The notes: generated by a model from the sequence alone, not told the origin. Positions 52,193-61,125 are shown, counted from the stretch's first letter. The stretch is DNA of 64,000 bases from Comamonas sp. GB3 AK4-5 (GCF_041320665.1 NZ_CP166730.1:1488001-1552000); one strand, 5' to 3'. A program made the numbers and translations.

Positions 52193-54385
52193 TCAATAAC
52201 GGTAGCTGGCCGTGAGCAGCACATTGCGCCGCTCGCCATAAAAGCAGTCGCCGCGCGCCAGGCATTGGGTCAGCACCACCTTGTCCGTCAGATTGCTGGC
52301 GTTCAGCGCCACACGCCAGTTGCCTGCGTCGTAGGCCAGCATGGCGTCGGCCAGCAGCGCCGAGGGCGTGGAGATGGCCGAGGTGCCCGACCATTGCGAA
52401 CCCGTGTAGCGCAGGCCGGCACCCACGCTCCAGCCGCCCCGCCCTTGGGCGGCAAAGCGGTGCATCAGCCAGCTGGATGCGGTGTGGCGCGGCACGCCGG
52501 CCACACGCTGGCCCTGATCGCCGCCATTGCTGCGGCTGATGCTGGCATCCACATAGGCATAGCCCAGAATCCAGTCCCAGTGCTTGGCCAGGCTAGCTGT
52601 GAGCTCGGCCTCAAAGCCCTGCATGCTCACCTCGCCCAGTTGCAGGCTGTTGAGGGGATTGCCCGGGTCGCTGGTCTTGCGGTTTTGCTCGCGCAGGTGG
52701 TAGAGGGCGGCATAGCCGGAAATACCTTTGCCTTCGGGGATCCACTTCACCCCTGCCTCCCATTGCTTGCCGCGCTGCGGTTGGTAGGGGCTGCCGTAGA
52801 AGTCCACACCACCCAGAGGTTGGAAGGACTCGGCATAGCTGAGATAGGGGGCCCAGCCCGCACCGGCCTGGTAGGTCAGGCCCAGGCGCTTGCTCCAGGC
52901 GGAATCGTCGGCAGCGGCGCTGGGCTTGCCTTCGGTGTCTGTCTTGGCACTGTCATGCCGAAGCCCCACCGTGGCCGTCCAGGCGCCCCAGCGCAGCTGG
53001 TCCTGCAGGTAAAAGCCCAGCTGGCGCTGGGACACATTGGGGCGGCGCTTCAGGTCGGCGGCAGAGGGCGGGGTGAAGCTGCCGTACACGGGCTGGTAGA
53101 TGTCAATGGCCGGTGCTGCGCCGCTCCAGCTCGACTGGCTGGTGCTGCTGCGCTGCCAGTCCATGCCGGCCAGCAAGGTGTGCTCCACGGCGCCGGTTGC
53201 CAACCGGCCTTCGAGCTGGGTGTCCACCAGCAGCATGCGTCCGCCATTGCGCTGCCAGGAGGCAGCGCGTCGCAGGCTGCGGCCGTCGGCTTCGAACACC
53301 GGCCGCGCGGGCCTGCCGGTGGCCGGGTTGGACGCAAAGCTGGTGTAGATCGAGCGGTAGTCCACGTCGGTGACGGCGCGGCGCAGGTTTTGGCGCAGCG
53401 TCCAGCCCGCGTTCAGCCTGTGGCTGAACAGATAGCCAAAGGATTTGCTCTCGCTGTCGTATTTGTCCCAGCCGGGTTCGCTGATGAAGGCGTTGGAGGG
53501 AATCTGGCCATAGGGGCTAGAAAGTCGCGTGCCCTGCCAGGGGAAGAAGCCGATCAGCGAACCGCTTTTGTCCTTTTGGTAGAGAGCCTGCAGCGTCAGC
53601 GAGGTGTCGGCATTCGGGTGGTAGGTGAGAGAGGGTGCGACCACCACGCGGTCGTCCTTGACATGGTCTACCTGGGTGTTGCTGTCGCGGCCCACCACCA
53701 CCAGGCGATACAGCCACTGGCCTTGCGCATCGAGCGGGCCGGTCATGTCGCTGGCCAGCTGTTTGCGGCCATGGCTGCCCAGCTGTACCTGGACCTCGCG
53801 CTGCGACTCGGCCAGGGGACGTTTGCTGGTTAGGTTGAGCACACCGCCCACGCTGCCCTGGCCGTAAAGCACGGATGACGGGCCGCGCAGAAACTCCACG
53901 CGCTCCAGCGTATAGGGCTCGACCTTGATGCTGTTGTAGGTGCCATAGGTGCGCAGCATGCCGTCCTGATACTGGCTGACATCGCCGCCGCGCGCCTTGA
54001 AGCTGTCGACCCGACTGTCGAAGTAGTTGGATACCACGCCTGCGGTGTAGCGGGTGGTTTCACGCAAGGTGCTCACGCCCTGCGCCTCCATCTGGTCGCG
54101 GGTGACCACGCTGATGGCCTGGGGCGTCTCTATCAGCGGGGTGTCGGTCTTGGTGGCCGACAGGGCGCGCTTGGCGACAAAGCCGCTGACCTGGCCGGTG
54201 GCCGTTTCGCCCTCGCTGTGGCCTTGCACGGTGATGGGGGCCAGCGTGGCCTCTGGCGTTGGCGCAGTGGACGTAGGGGGCGCGGCATTTTGCGCCAGGG
54301 CGCCGAGAGGGCTGCTGCCCAGCAGGGCACACAGGGCCAGTTGCAGAGCGCAGGAGTGCGTTGGGGTGGGAGAGGTGGTAGACAT
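52193..54385 (-). CDS. TonB-dependent siderophore receptor
   Basis: The 730-residue outer-membrane protein has a signal peptide (ending GALAQN) and an N-terminal plug domain (about residues 60-190; TPQAISVVTRDQMEAQG, VEFLRGPSSVLYGQGSVGGVLNL). A 22-strand barrel follows, ending FYGERRNVLLTASYRY with C-terminal aromatic Y-R-Y. The LRETTRYTAGVVSN and FKARGGDVSQYQDG segments resemble ferrichrome/ferric hydroxamate-type receptors. The ATG at 54385 follows the DUF4198-like pseudogene by 78 bp and shares the iron operon downstream of a Fur-box-like site. The siderophore is not determinable. Energy comes from TonB-ExbBD encoded elsewhere. Confidence 0.92.
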   Translation of the reverse strand: MSTTSPTPTHSCALQLALCALLGSSPLGALAQNAAPPTSTAPTPEATLAPITVQGHSEGETATGQVSGFVAKRALSATKTDTPLIETPQAISVVTRDQMEAQGVSTLRETTRYTAGVVSNYFDSRVDSFKARGGDVSQYQDGMLRTYGTYNSIKVEPYTLERVEFLRGPSSVLYGQGSVGGVLNLTSKRPLAESQREVQVQLGSHGRKQLASDMTGPLDAQGQWLYRLVVVGRDSNTQVDHVKDDRVVVAPSLTYHPNADTSLTLQALYQKDKSGSLIGFFPWQGTRLSSPYGQIPSNAFISEPGWDKYDSESKSFGYLFSHRLNAGWTLRQNLRRAVTDVDYRSIYTSFASNPATGRPARPVFEADGRSLRRAASWQRNGGRMLLVDTQLEGRLATGAVEHTLLAGMDWQRSSTSQSSWSGAAPAIDIYQPVYGSFTPPSAADLKRRPNVSQRQLGFYLQDQLRWGAWTATVGLRHDSAKTDTEGKPSAAADDSAWSKRLGLTYQAGAGWAPYLSYAESFQPLGGVDFYGSPYQPQRGKQWEAGVKWIPEGKGISGYAALYHLREQNRKTSDPGNPLNSLQLGEVSMQGFEAELTASLAKHWDWILGYAYVDASISRSNGGDQGQRVAGVPRHTASSWLMHRFAAQGRGGWSVGAGLRYTGSQWSGTSAISTPSALLADAMLAYDAGNWRVALNASNLTDKVVLTQCLARGDCFYGERRNVLLTASYRY

Positions 54386-54463
54386 GTTGCGACGGGGCAA
54401 GGGCTGTCAAAAAGGGAGGAGAGGGAAAAAAGGGGAAGAAAAAGGGCCTGAGCGGCCCTTGTT

Positions 54464-55189
54464 TCAATGCTTGGCGGCTGCCTCTGGCAACGCGGGAGAC
54501 GCCATGCCTTCGCTGACCCGAAAGCTCAGCGTGGTCACATAGCTGGCTTCGCCATAGCCCTTGCTTTGGGCCTGGCCTGCGGTCTTGTCCTGGTGCTGGA
54601 CTTCGGCCACGTACAGGCCTTTCCAGGGCAGGTCGAAATACACCGTGCCCTGGGCATCGCTGTGGGCCTCGCGGGCCTAGCCCGAGGGGGCCACCATCTG
54701 CACCTTGGCTTTGGGCAGCGCCTGGCCGTTGAACACCACTTTGAACTGGCCGTTCTGGCCGGTAGGCACCAGGTCCAGGGCCTGGCCATTGGCGCTCACG
54801 GACTGGGACGGCGTGGCCACCCAGCGGGCGGCCGGCACCCACAGCAGAGCGGCCTCATTGCGCTTGCTGCGGTCAATCAACGGATAGCTGGCAGTCACGA
54901 AGAGGGTGCGCGCGTCGTGGCTGATGGGGTAGGCAAAGCCCTTGGCCGTGAGCTGACCGCCTACTTCCTGCTGGCCCGCTGCCGTGTGCTGCGCCAGCAC
55001 GGGCGTGCCAAGAAATTTGTCCAGCGCGCCGGGAGAGGACTCGCGCAGGTTGTCATGGAATTCACCAAAGAACAGCAGGGCCTGGCCCTCGGTGTTCTCC
55101 AGCCAGACCTGGTGGGCTTGGGCGCTGACAACGCTGGCGAGCAGCAAAGTGGCGAGCGCGATGGGATGCGGAAGGATGGTGCGTGGCAC
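54464..55189 (-). pseudogene. DUF4198-like periplasmic protein gene interrupted by an amber codon
   Basis: The gene reads as a 241-codon frame with one stop. The first 170 residues have a signal peptide ending SAQAHQVWLENTEG and a beta-rich DUF4198-type domain. TAG at 54677-54679 interrupts GQALPKAKVQMVAPSG. The frame then continues without other defects through AREAHSDAQGTVYFDLPWKG, LYVAEVQHQDK and a normal stop at 54464. The affected position is usually tryptophan (PSGW) in my memory of the family, so a TGG-to-TAG change is likely. Most probably a recent nonsense mutation; sequencing error or suppression cannot be excluded. It lies in the iron-uptake operon just before the TonB receptor gene. 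Confidence 0.85.
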
Positions 55190-55279
55190 GGTGGTTCCTT
55201 GAGGCAGGGGTGTGATGGGGGAATAGCTGCCTGGGCCGCATCAAGGGGCTGGGTGGCTGGTGGTGAAACGGGTCGGGGG

Positions 55280-55636
55280 CTAGGCCAGGGCACGCAGCAG
55301 CAGGCTGATGGCACCGGCTGCCAAAGCGCCCAGCCCCAGCAGGGGTTGTTGCTGGGGCATCCAGGTGCTTGCTGCGGTGGCGGCCACGGCCGACAGCGAC
55401 AGGGCCACCACCCACACCACGGCGGCCAGGGCGCGGCTGCTGTGGGTGGGCAGGGTCAGCGCCAGGGACAGCGATAAGGTCAGCAGCAAGCAGCCCGTGA
55501 GGGCCAGTTGCTGGCGGCGCCGGGCGATGGGCGCGGCTTCGGTATCGCTGCCGGGCCAGGCCTCTTCGTAGTGGCGGTCCATGGCCAGGGCAAGGGCCGA
55601 CCAGGCGGCAAAGCACAGCAGAAAGTCGGTCAGCAT
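55280..55636 (-). CDS. DUF3325 family inner-membrane protein
   Basis: The 118-residue protein has a conserved start MLTDFLLCFAAWSALALAMDRHYE (DUF3325 family) and three hydrophobic helices (about residues 2-18, 45-66 and 68-115 with a break). Together with the DUF3649 and PepSY proteins it forms a commonly co-occurring set next to TonB-dependent siderophore receptors; its role in iron acquisition is inferred from that linkage. It begins 3 bp after the PepSY gene, so translation is coupled, and ends 90 bp before the DUF4198-like gene. Confidence 0.85.
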   Translation of the reverse strand: MLTDFLLCFAAWSALALAMDRHYEEAWPGSDTEAAPIARRRQQLALTGCLLLTLSLSLALTLPTHSSRALAAVVWVVALSLSAVAATAASTWMPQQQPLLGLGALAAGAISLLLRALA

Positions 55637-55639
55637 GGC

Positions 55640-57313
55640 TTAGGCCTCCTGTGTGGTGGTGGGCGTGGCTGCTGCGGAGCGGGCAGGTCTGGCTGCGCGT
55701 TGGGGCAGGGGGGCGCTGCGGTGCAGCAGATGCCGGGTCAGTCCGATCAGCAGCAGGCCGAAGACGGAAAAAGACAGGTCCATGCCGGCCCAGACCCATT
55801 CATGGGCCGGCAGGCTGGCACCCAGATGGGCGGCCGTGGTCAGTGCGTTGAGCAGGGGCAGCGCCAGAAAGCCCAGGCCGGCAGTGCCCAGCACGGCCGC
55901 CCAGCCGCTGCGCTGGGGCCACAGCAGGCCTACAAGCAAGGCCAGGCCCCAGGCGCTGAAGAACCAGAGCAGCTCGGCATCGGGGCGCTGTGGCAGGGTG
56001 GCCGGCAGCAGGCGGTTGGCATACAGGATGGCGGCAATGGCCAGCGGCAGTCCCCCCATCAGACCGATGTTCAGGCCGGCCACCAGGCGCTCGTCAAAGG
56101 GCAGGCCGGCAACGGCTGCCTTGCGCTGCGACTGTGCACGGCGCTTGACGGACCACAGCACCATGCCTGAGGCAATCATCAGCGAGCCCAGCACGCCAAA
56201 GCCAAACAAGGTCCAGCGCAGGCCGGTGTCGGCAAAGCGGGCCAGGTGCAGGCCATACAGCACGCCATAGGTCTTGATGGCCGGCCCTTGCGGGTTGAGT
56301 TCATTCAGCAGGGAGCCGGTGCTGCCATCAAAGCGCAGACGGGGCGGGCCGTATTGCAGGCGGTCGCCATCGTGGCGGGTGATCTCGACCACGGGGCCTT
56401 GGGGGCTGCCGGCCACGCTTATGCCGCCCACGCGGCCCCCTTGCCATATGTGACCCGCCTGCTCCAGCATGGGTGCGAGCTTGATCTCCGGCAGCGGCTG
56501 GGCCTGCGCGTCACCACCCCGCGTGCGCCGGGCGCTGCGCGCACCGGCCACGTCGCCTTGCAGCTCGTCAAAGTAGGCCTGGGTGTCCGTGCCCTGGGCG
56601 CCAGGGTAGCCTGCGTTGATGCCGGCCGGCATGTAGATGGCATGGAAGATCATCAGCCCGCTGAAGGTGATCATCAGATAAAAAGGCAGGGCCAGCACGC
56701 CGGAGACATTGTGGGCATCCAGCCAGGCGCGCTGCCCGCCCTTGCGGGGGCGGAAGGTGAAGAAATCCTTGAAGATGCGCCGGTGCGTGACCACGCCGGT
56801 GAGCAGTGCCACAAACATCAGCAGCGTAGCCACGCCCACGATCCAGCGGCCCTGCAGCGTCCAGCGGCCGCTGTGCGCGGTGCGCAGCTCAAAGTGAAAA
56901 CGGTAGAAAAACTCCCCGCCTGCGGTCTCGCGTGCCTGCAGCACGGCACCGGTCTGGGGGTGGAGCATCAGGGTCTCGAAGCGGCCGTTGCCCGTGCCGC
57001 GCCACAGCACGGTGACCGCGGGCGTGCGCGGGTCGGGCAGGCGCATGATGAATTGCGTCACATCCGGGGCATGGGCGCGCAGGGCCTGTTGCGCGCGCTG
57101 GGCCACCAGGCTGTCGGCCGCAGGCAGGCCGTGCAGCTCGGGCCGCATCCAGAGGTTGAACTCGTTCTTGAAAAAGCTCAATGTGCCGGTGACGAAGATG
57201 GCAAACAGCAGCCAGCCCAGCACGAGGCCCGACCAGGTATGCAGCCAGGACATGGCCTGGCGAAACCCCTCCTGGGCCGTGCTCTTTGCAGGTGGTGTCG
57301 TGCTGCGGCTCAT
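55640..57313 (-). CDS. PepSY-associated transmembrane protein (PiuB-like)
   Basis: The 557-residue inner-membrane protein starts MSRSTTPPAKS. It has a first helix LHTWSGLVLGWLLFAIFVTGTLSFF (about residues 22-46) and a periplasmic PepSY-type domain. Further helices follow (WIVGVATLLMFVALLTGVVTHRRIF, with the HRRIFKDFFTFRP motif), then LPFYLMITFSGLMIF, a second periplasmic region and four C-terminal helices. Such proteins with conserved histidines are thought to act as ferric-siderophore reductases or iron-uptake accessories. The ATG overlaps the DUF3649 stop by 4 bp. A much longer frame upstream is not family-like. Confidence 0.88.
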   Translation of the reverse strand: MSRSTTPPAKSTAQEGFRQAMSWLHTWSGLVLGWLLFAIFVTGTLSFFKNEFNLWMRPELHGLPAADSLVAQRAQQALRAHAPDVTQFIMRLPDPRTPAVTVLWRGTGNGRFETLMLHPQTGAVLQARETAGGEFFYRFHFELRTAHSGRWTLQGRWIVGVATLLMFVALLTGVVTHRRIFKDFFTFRPRKGGQRAWLDAHNVSGVLALPFYLMITFSGLMIFHAIYMPAGINAGYPGAQGTDTQAYFDELQGDVAGARSARRTRGGDAQAQPLPEIKLAPMLEQAGHIWQGGRVGGISVAGSPQGPVVEITRHDGDRLQYGPPRLRFDGSTGSLLNELNPQGPAIKTYGVLYGLHLARFADTGLRWTLFGFGVLGSLMIASGMVLWSVKRRAQSQRKAAVAGLPFDERLVAGLNIGLMGGLPLAIAAILYANRLLPATLPQRPDAELLWFFSAWGLALLVGLLWPQRSGWAAVLGTAGLGFLALPLLNALTTAAHLGASLPAHEWVWAGMDLSFSVFGLLLIGLTRHLLHRSAPLPQRAARPARSAAATPTTTQEA

Positions 57314-57618
57314 GCGCTGGCTCCCAGCCATTGCCAGCCGTAGGCGCCTGCCGCCAGCGCCAGAGCGGGCAGCAGCACCCCCAACCCGGCTCGCCAGGTC
57401 GTGCGGGCGTAGAAGGCCCAGGCAATGGCGCAGGCATAGACCAACCAGGACAGCAAGGTGGCCGTCATCACGGCTTCCACGCGCGACAGCGAGCCGGCCA
57501 GGGTCAGCGTCAGTACCGCCGCACTGGCAGCAGCCAGTGCATAGCCCCCGGCGCCAGCGACCAGAGCGCGCGAGGTGACAGCCAGGCGATAGCGCCACAG
57601 CGGTTGTGTGGCTTTCAT
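57310..57618 (-). CDS. DUF3649 family inner-membrane protein
   Basis: The 102-residue protein has three hydrophobic helices (about residues 20-42, 48-70 and 77-97), containing SRALVAGAGGYALAAASAAVL and TATLLSWLVYACAIAWAFYART, typical of DUF3649. It is the first gene of the iron-uptake operon and overlaps the PepSY gene start by 4 bp. The ATG at 57618 has a CAGGAGG ribosome site. Likely a small partner of the PepSY protein; its specific function is unknown. Confidence 0.85.
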   Translation of the reverse strand: MKATQPLWRYRLAVTSRALVAGAGGYALAAASAAVLTLTLAGSLSRVEAVMTATLLSWLVYACAIAWAFYARTTWRAGLGVLLPALALAAGAYGWQWLGASA

Positions 57619-57811
57619 GCTGCCTCCTGGCGCATGAAAGGATGTGGAGGCAGGGCGTGGCGCACAGCCAAGGCCGTGGCACAGCAAGAAGAAGGGCAGA
57701 ACAAAGGGCGGCGCAGCATGGATGGGCAGACGGTGAACCCGTTTCGCTGGCTGGCCATTTGCGGTGAACGGGCTGGCGTGCGAAGTATTGTAAAGTTGAA
57801 TTGTACTTTTT

Positions 57812-57828
57812 ATGAGAATGGTTTGTAT
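57812..57828. promoter_or_regulatory. Fur-box-like site upstream of the iron-uptake operon
   Basis: ATGAGAATGGTTTGTAT matches the left half of the inverted-repeat Fur consensus ATGAGAAT-N-ATTCTCAT fully and the right half at four of eight positions. It lies in the AT-rich stretch about 195 bp upstream of the first gene. Repression by Fur is likely but was not tested. Confidence 0.45.
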
Positions 57829-57885
57829 TCAATATTTAGATGAGGGAAGCCTGTTGCTGCCCATGCAGCCCATGGATGCGGCGGC

Positions 57886-57917
57886 GGAAAACAAACAAGG
57901 GCCCTGAGGCCCTTGTT
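57886..57917 (-). terminator. Terminator after bacterioferritin
   Basis: AACAAGGGCC (57894-57903) and GGCCCTTGTT (57908-57917) form a 10-bp stem with a 4-nt loop. Read on the minus strand it is followed by TTGTTTTCC. It lies 57 bp past the bfr stop codon. Confidence 0.75.
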
Positions 57918-57974
57918 GAGAGTGTCACCTGACCGAGTAGGGGGCAGGCGCTGCGCGGGGTGTGCCGGGCGGAA

Positions 57975-58451
57975 TCAGTCCGCTTCGTCCATCTGCGACT
58001 GCAGATAGTTCTGCACGCCCACTTTCTCGACCAGGTCGAGCTGGGTGTCCAGAAAGTCGATGTGCTCTTCGACTTCTTCCAGAATCTCCTGCAGCAGATC
58101 GCGCGAGACGTAGTCCTGTGCTTCTTCGCAGCTGGCAATGCCTTGCTTGAGGGTCTGCTGCGAGGCCTGTTCCAGGCGCAGATCGCAGGTCAGGGCTTCG
58201 GGCACGTCTTCACCGATTTGCAGCTTGCCCAGGTCTTGCAAATTGGGCAGGCCATCCAACATGAAGATGCGGTCCATCAAGGCGTCGGCATGCTTCATCT
58301 CGCGGATGGATTCCTTGTATTCCACCTTGGCCAGCTTGTCGAAGCCCCAGTGCTTGAACATGCGGTAGTGCACAAAGTACTGGTTGATGGCGGTGAGTTC
58401 GTTTTTGAGTTGTGCCTGCAGGCAGGCAATGACTTGGCTGTCACCTTGCAT
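57975..58451 (-). CDS. bfr: Bacterioferritin
   Basis: The 158-residue protein forms a 24-mer that stores iron as ferric mineral. Visible ligands are E18, E51, H54, E94 and H130 of the ferroxidase site and the heme-binding M52. The position of the usual E127 ligand is occupied by Val (ILEEVEEH), with Glu at 128 and 129. MQGDSQVIACLQAQL and QNYLQSQM segments are family-typical. An AAGGAG ribosome site precedes the ATG at 58451. It is divergent from ahpC across 270 bp that contain an OxyR-like site, linking iron storage to peroxide defence. Confidence 0.95.
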   Translation of the reverse strand: MQGDSQVIACLQAQLKNELTAINQYFVHYRMFKHWGFDKLAKVEYKESIREMKHADALMDRIFMLDGLPNLQDLGKLQIGEDVPEALTCDLRLEQASQQTLKQGIASCEEAQDYVSRDLLQEILEEVEEHIDFLDTQLDLVEKVGVQNYLQSQMDEAD

Positions 58452-58604
58452 GGGGGCTCCTTGTGGTCGCGGTAATGGGGGGATTGTCGTGCACCGTCGC
58501 GGCGGCGAATGGTTTGCCCCCAAGAATGCGGATGGGCTGCGTTTGATGCTGAGAAGCGTTCGCGTCCCTTGCGGTTTTTCTGAGGCTATTGCAACCCATT
58601 GGTA

Positions 58605-58670
58605 ATAGTTTAAGACAATCAATCTAATGAGTTCAATTGATTGGATTTATGCAACATTTTGTCCTACACT
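58605..58670 (+). promoter_or_regulatory. OxyR-like site and predicted ahpC promoter
   Basis: Four tetramers at 58605 (ATAG), 58616 (CAAT), 58627 (ATGA) and 58638 (TGAT) are each separated by exactly 7 bp, the spacing of the OxyR consensus ATAG-N7-CTAT-N7-ATAG-N7-CTAT; 11 of 16 positions match. The site abuts a weak -35 (TGGATT, 58642-58647) with -10 TACACT (58665-58670), the usual arrangement for OxyR activation. A 13-bp palindrome ACTGAGTCTCAGT spans the start-site region (58668-58680). Confidence 0.5.
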
Positions 58671-58721
58671 GAGTCTCAGTAGTTAAACAACTGCAGCCGA
58701 CCATCAACTGAAAGGAAAGAC

Positions 58722-59285
58722 ATGTCCGTTTTGAACACCCAAATCAAGCCCTTCACCGCCCAAGCTTATAAGGGCGGCAAGTTCATCGAAGTGACCGAAA
58801 AAGATGTTCTGGGCAAGTGGGCCGTGTTCTTCTTCTACCCTGCCGACTTCACCTTTGTGTGCCCCACCGAACTGGGCGACGTGGCCGACCACTACGCCGA
58901 GCTGCAAAAGATGGGCGTGGAAGTGTATTCCGTGTCGACCGACACCCACTTCGTGCACAAGGCATGGCATGACACTTCGGACACCATCGCCAAGATCCAG
59001 TACACCATGCTGGGCGACCCCACCTGGCAAATCAGCCAGAACTTTGACTGCCTGCGTGAAGGCCAGGGCCTGGCTGACCGCGCCACCTTCATCGTCGACC
59101 CCCAAGGCGTGATCCAGGCCATGGAAATCACCGCCGAAGGCATCGGCCGCAATGCCGAAGACCTGCTGCGCAAGGTCAAGGCTGCCCAGTACGTGGCATC
59201 GCACCCCGGTGAAGTCTGCCCCGCCAAGTGGCAGGAAGGCGAAGCCACGCTGGCTCCTTCCCTGGACCTGGTCGGCAAGATCTAA
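58722..59285 (+). CDS. ahpC: Alkyl hydroperoxide reductase subunit C
   Basis: The 187-residue typical 2-Cys peroxiredoxin reduces hydrogen peroxide, organic peroxides and peroxynitrite. The peroxidatic cysteine is C47 in [11 protein letters not shown] and the resolving cysteine C166 in [15 protein letters not shown] ribosome site precedes the ATG. AhpF, encoded about 100 bp downstream, recycles it with NADH. A terminator-like hairpin lies between the two genes, so ahpF may be expressed at a lower level. An OxyR-like site lies upstream. Confidence 0.98.
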   Translation: MSVLNTQIKPFTAQAYKGGKFIEVTEKDVLGKWAVFFFYPADFTFVCPTELGDVADHYAELQKMGVEVYSVSTDTHFVHKAWHDTSDTIAKIQYTMLGDPTWQISQNFDCLREGQGLADRATFIVDPQGVIQAMEITAEGIGRNAEDLLRKVKAAQYVASHPGEVCPAKWQEGEATLAPSLDLVGKI

Positions 59286-59300
59286 GCCTTTGCCCGCTGA

Positions 59301-59329
59301 AAAAAAGCCCGGGCCACCGGGTTTTTTTT
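59301..59329 (+). terminator. Terminator between ahpC and ahpF
   Basis: AAGCCCGG and CCGGGTTT form a stem (one G-U pair) with loop GCCA followed by a run of eight T. Readthrough is probably needed for ahpF unless it has its own promoter; none was evident. Confidence 0.7.
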
Positions 59330-59382
59330 CAAACCGCAAATAGCAGACTATCGAAATTTAAAACTAATAGGATTTGACTAAT

Positions 59383-60939
59383 ATGCTGGACGCCAACCTC
59401 AAAACCCAACTCAAAGCTTATCTGGAGCGCTTGCAAAAGCCGCTGGAGATCGTGGCTACCCTGGACGACAGCAAGGCCGCCGGCGAAGTCAAGTCTCTGT
59501 TGGCCGATCTGGTCGCACTGAGCGACAAGATCACCGTGGTCGAGAACAACGACCTGGATGTGCGCAAGCCCTCTTTTTTGATCACCAACCCCGGTGTGGA
59601 CAGCGGCCTGCGTTTTGCCGGTGTGCCCCTGGGCCATGAATTCACCTCCCTGGTGCTGGCACTGCTGCAAGTCGGCGGCCATCCCTCCAAGGAGGCGGCC
59701 GATCTGCTGGAGCAGGTCAAGGCCATTGACACCCCGCTGCACTTCGAGACCTTCTACTCGCTGTCCTGCCACAACTGCCCGGACGTGGTGCAGGCGCTGA
59801 ACCTGATGGCCGTGCTCAACCCCCAGATCAGCCACACCGCCATTGACGGTGGTCTGTTCCAGCAGGAAGTGCAGGACCGCGAAGTCATGGGCGTGCCCAC
59901 GGTGTTCGTCAACGGCGAGCGCTTTGGCCAAGGCCGCATGGAACTGGCCGAGATCGTCGCCAAGGTGGACACCGGCGCTGCGGCCCGCACCGCCGCCAAG
60001 CTGTCGGCCAAGGACGCGTTTGATGTACTGGTCATCGGCGGTGGCCCTGCCGGCGCTGCGGCCGCCATCTACGCTGCCCGCAAGGGCATTCGCACCGGTA
60101 TCGCGGCCGATCGCATCGGCGGCCAGATGCTGGATACCGTGGACATCGAGAACTTCATCTCGGTCAGCAAGACCGAAGGCCCCAAGCTGTCCGCAGCCAT
60201 GGATGCCCACATCCGTGACTACGACGTGGACATCATGGGCCAGCAGCGCGGTGCCAAGCTGATTCCTGCCGCCACCGAAGGCGGCCTGATCGAGGTGCAG
60301 ACCGAGTCCGGCGCCACGCTCAAGGCCAAGACGGTGGTTCTCTCCACCGGCGCGCGCTGGCGCAATATGAATGTGCCGGGCGAGGAGCAGTACCGCACCA
60401 AGGGTGTGACCTACTGCCCGCACTGCGATGGTCCGCTGTTCAAGGGCAAGGATGTGGCCGTGATCGGCGGCGGCAACTCGGGCGTGGAAGCCGCGATTGA
60501 TCTGGCCGGCCTGGTCAAGCATGTGACGGTGCTGGAGTTCGCGGCCGAGCTGAAGGCCGATGCCGTGCTGCAGAAGAAGCTGCACAGCCTGCCCAATGTG
60601 ACCGTGGTTCTGAATGCCCAGACCACCGAGGTGAATGGCGACGGCAAAAAAGTCACCGGCATCACCTACAAGGACCGTACCAACGACGAGATCAAACAGA
60701 TCGCGCTGGAAGGCATCTTTGTGCAGATCGGCCTGCTGCCCAACACCGACTGGCTCAAGGGCGTGGTGAATCTGACGCGCTTTGGCGAGATCGAGATCGA
60801 CGCCAAGGGCCAGACCAATGTGCCTGGCGTGTTTGCTGCCGGCGACTGCACCAATGTGCCGTACAAGCAGATCATCATCGCCGCGGGTGCCGGTGCCACG
60901 GCTGCGCTGTCGGCGTTTGATCATCTGATCCGGCATTGA
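59383..60939 (+). CDS. ahpF: Alkyl hydroperoxide reductase subunit F
   Basis: The 518-residue flavoprotein transfers electrons from NADH to AhpC. The N-terminal tandem-thioredoxin domain carries the redox pair C129/C132 (SCHNCPD). The C-terminal thioredoxin-reductase-like domain has FAD motif [14 protein letters not shown], the second pair C345/C348 (YCPHCDG), the NAD motif [15 protein letters not shown] and [10 protein letters not shown]. The cysteine numbering is the same as E. coli AhpF. The ATG at 59383 with AGGA upstream is preferred over an earlier in-frame TTG. It is downstream of ahpC, and a strong terminator (61098-61120) follows past a repeat. Confidence 0.97.
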   Translation: MLDANLKTQLKAYLERLQKPLEIVATLDDSKAAGEVKSLLADLVALSDKITVVENNDLDVRKPSFLITNPGVDSGLRFAGVPLGHEFTSLVLALLQVGGHPSKEAADLLEQVKAIDTPLHFETFYSLSCHNCPDVVQALNLMAVLNPQISHTAIDGGLFQQEVQDREVMGVPTVFVNGERFGQGRMELAEIVAKVDTGAAARTAAKLSAKDAFDVLVIGGGPAGAAAAIYAARKGIRTGIAADRIGGQMLDTVDIENFISVSKTEGPKLSAAMDAHIRDYDVDIMGQQRGAKLIPAATEGGLIEVQTESGATLKAKTVVLSTGARWRNMNVPGEEQYRTKGVTYCPHCDGPLFKGKDVAVIGGGNSGVEAAIDLAGLVKHVTVLEFAAELKADAVLQKKLHSLPNVTVVLNAQTTEVNGDGKKVTGITYKDRTNDEIKQIALEGIFVQIGLLPNTDWLKGVVNLTRFGEIEIDAKGQTNVPGVFAAGDCTNVPYKQIIIAAGAGATAALSAFDHLIRH

Positions 60940-60949
60940 GGCCAAGCAC

Positions 60950-61041
60950 CCACTGAGCCGCTTCGCGTCTTCCCCTCTCTAGCGCTGTGCGCTGGAAAGG
61001 GGGACGGCATCGGCGCGGCGGCCCTTGCGCACTGCCCTGGC
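60950..61041 (-). repeat. Interspersed ~90-bp intergenic repeat, copy 2
   Basis: In inverted orientation relative to copy 1 (30841-30930), this segment carries the same blocks GCGCAAGGGCCGCC, ATGCCGTCCCCCT, AGAGAGGGGAAGACGCG and AGCGGCTCAGTGGG. It lies 10 bp after the ahpF stop. As in copy 1, it directly follows the 3' end of a gene. Confidence 0.85.
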
Positions 61042-61097
61042 CTAGGATGCATCACCCTGCTGATGCAGGGTGGATGGGCGTAAGGCGCTATGCAAAC

Positions 61098-61125
61098 AGG
61101 ACTGCTTCGGCAGTCCTTTTCTTTT
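61098..61125 (+). terminator. Terminator after ahpF
   Basis: AGGACTGC / GCAGTCCT stem with TTCG loop (61098-61117) followed by TTTTCTTTT. It also lies at the end of the convergent DUF885 gene. Confidence 0.8.

Noticed and set aside
54677..54679. Amber codon read as pyrrolysine
   Set aside because: Pyrrolysine machinery is not expected in this lineage and the position is not a catalytic site; nonsense mutation is simpler.
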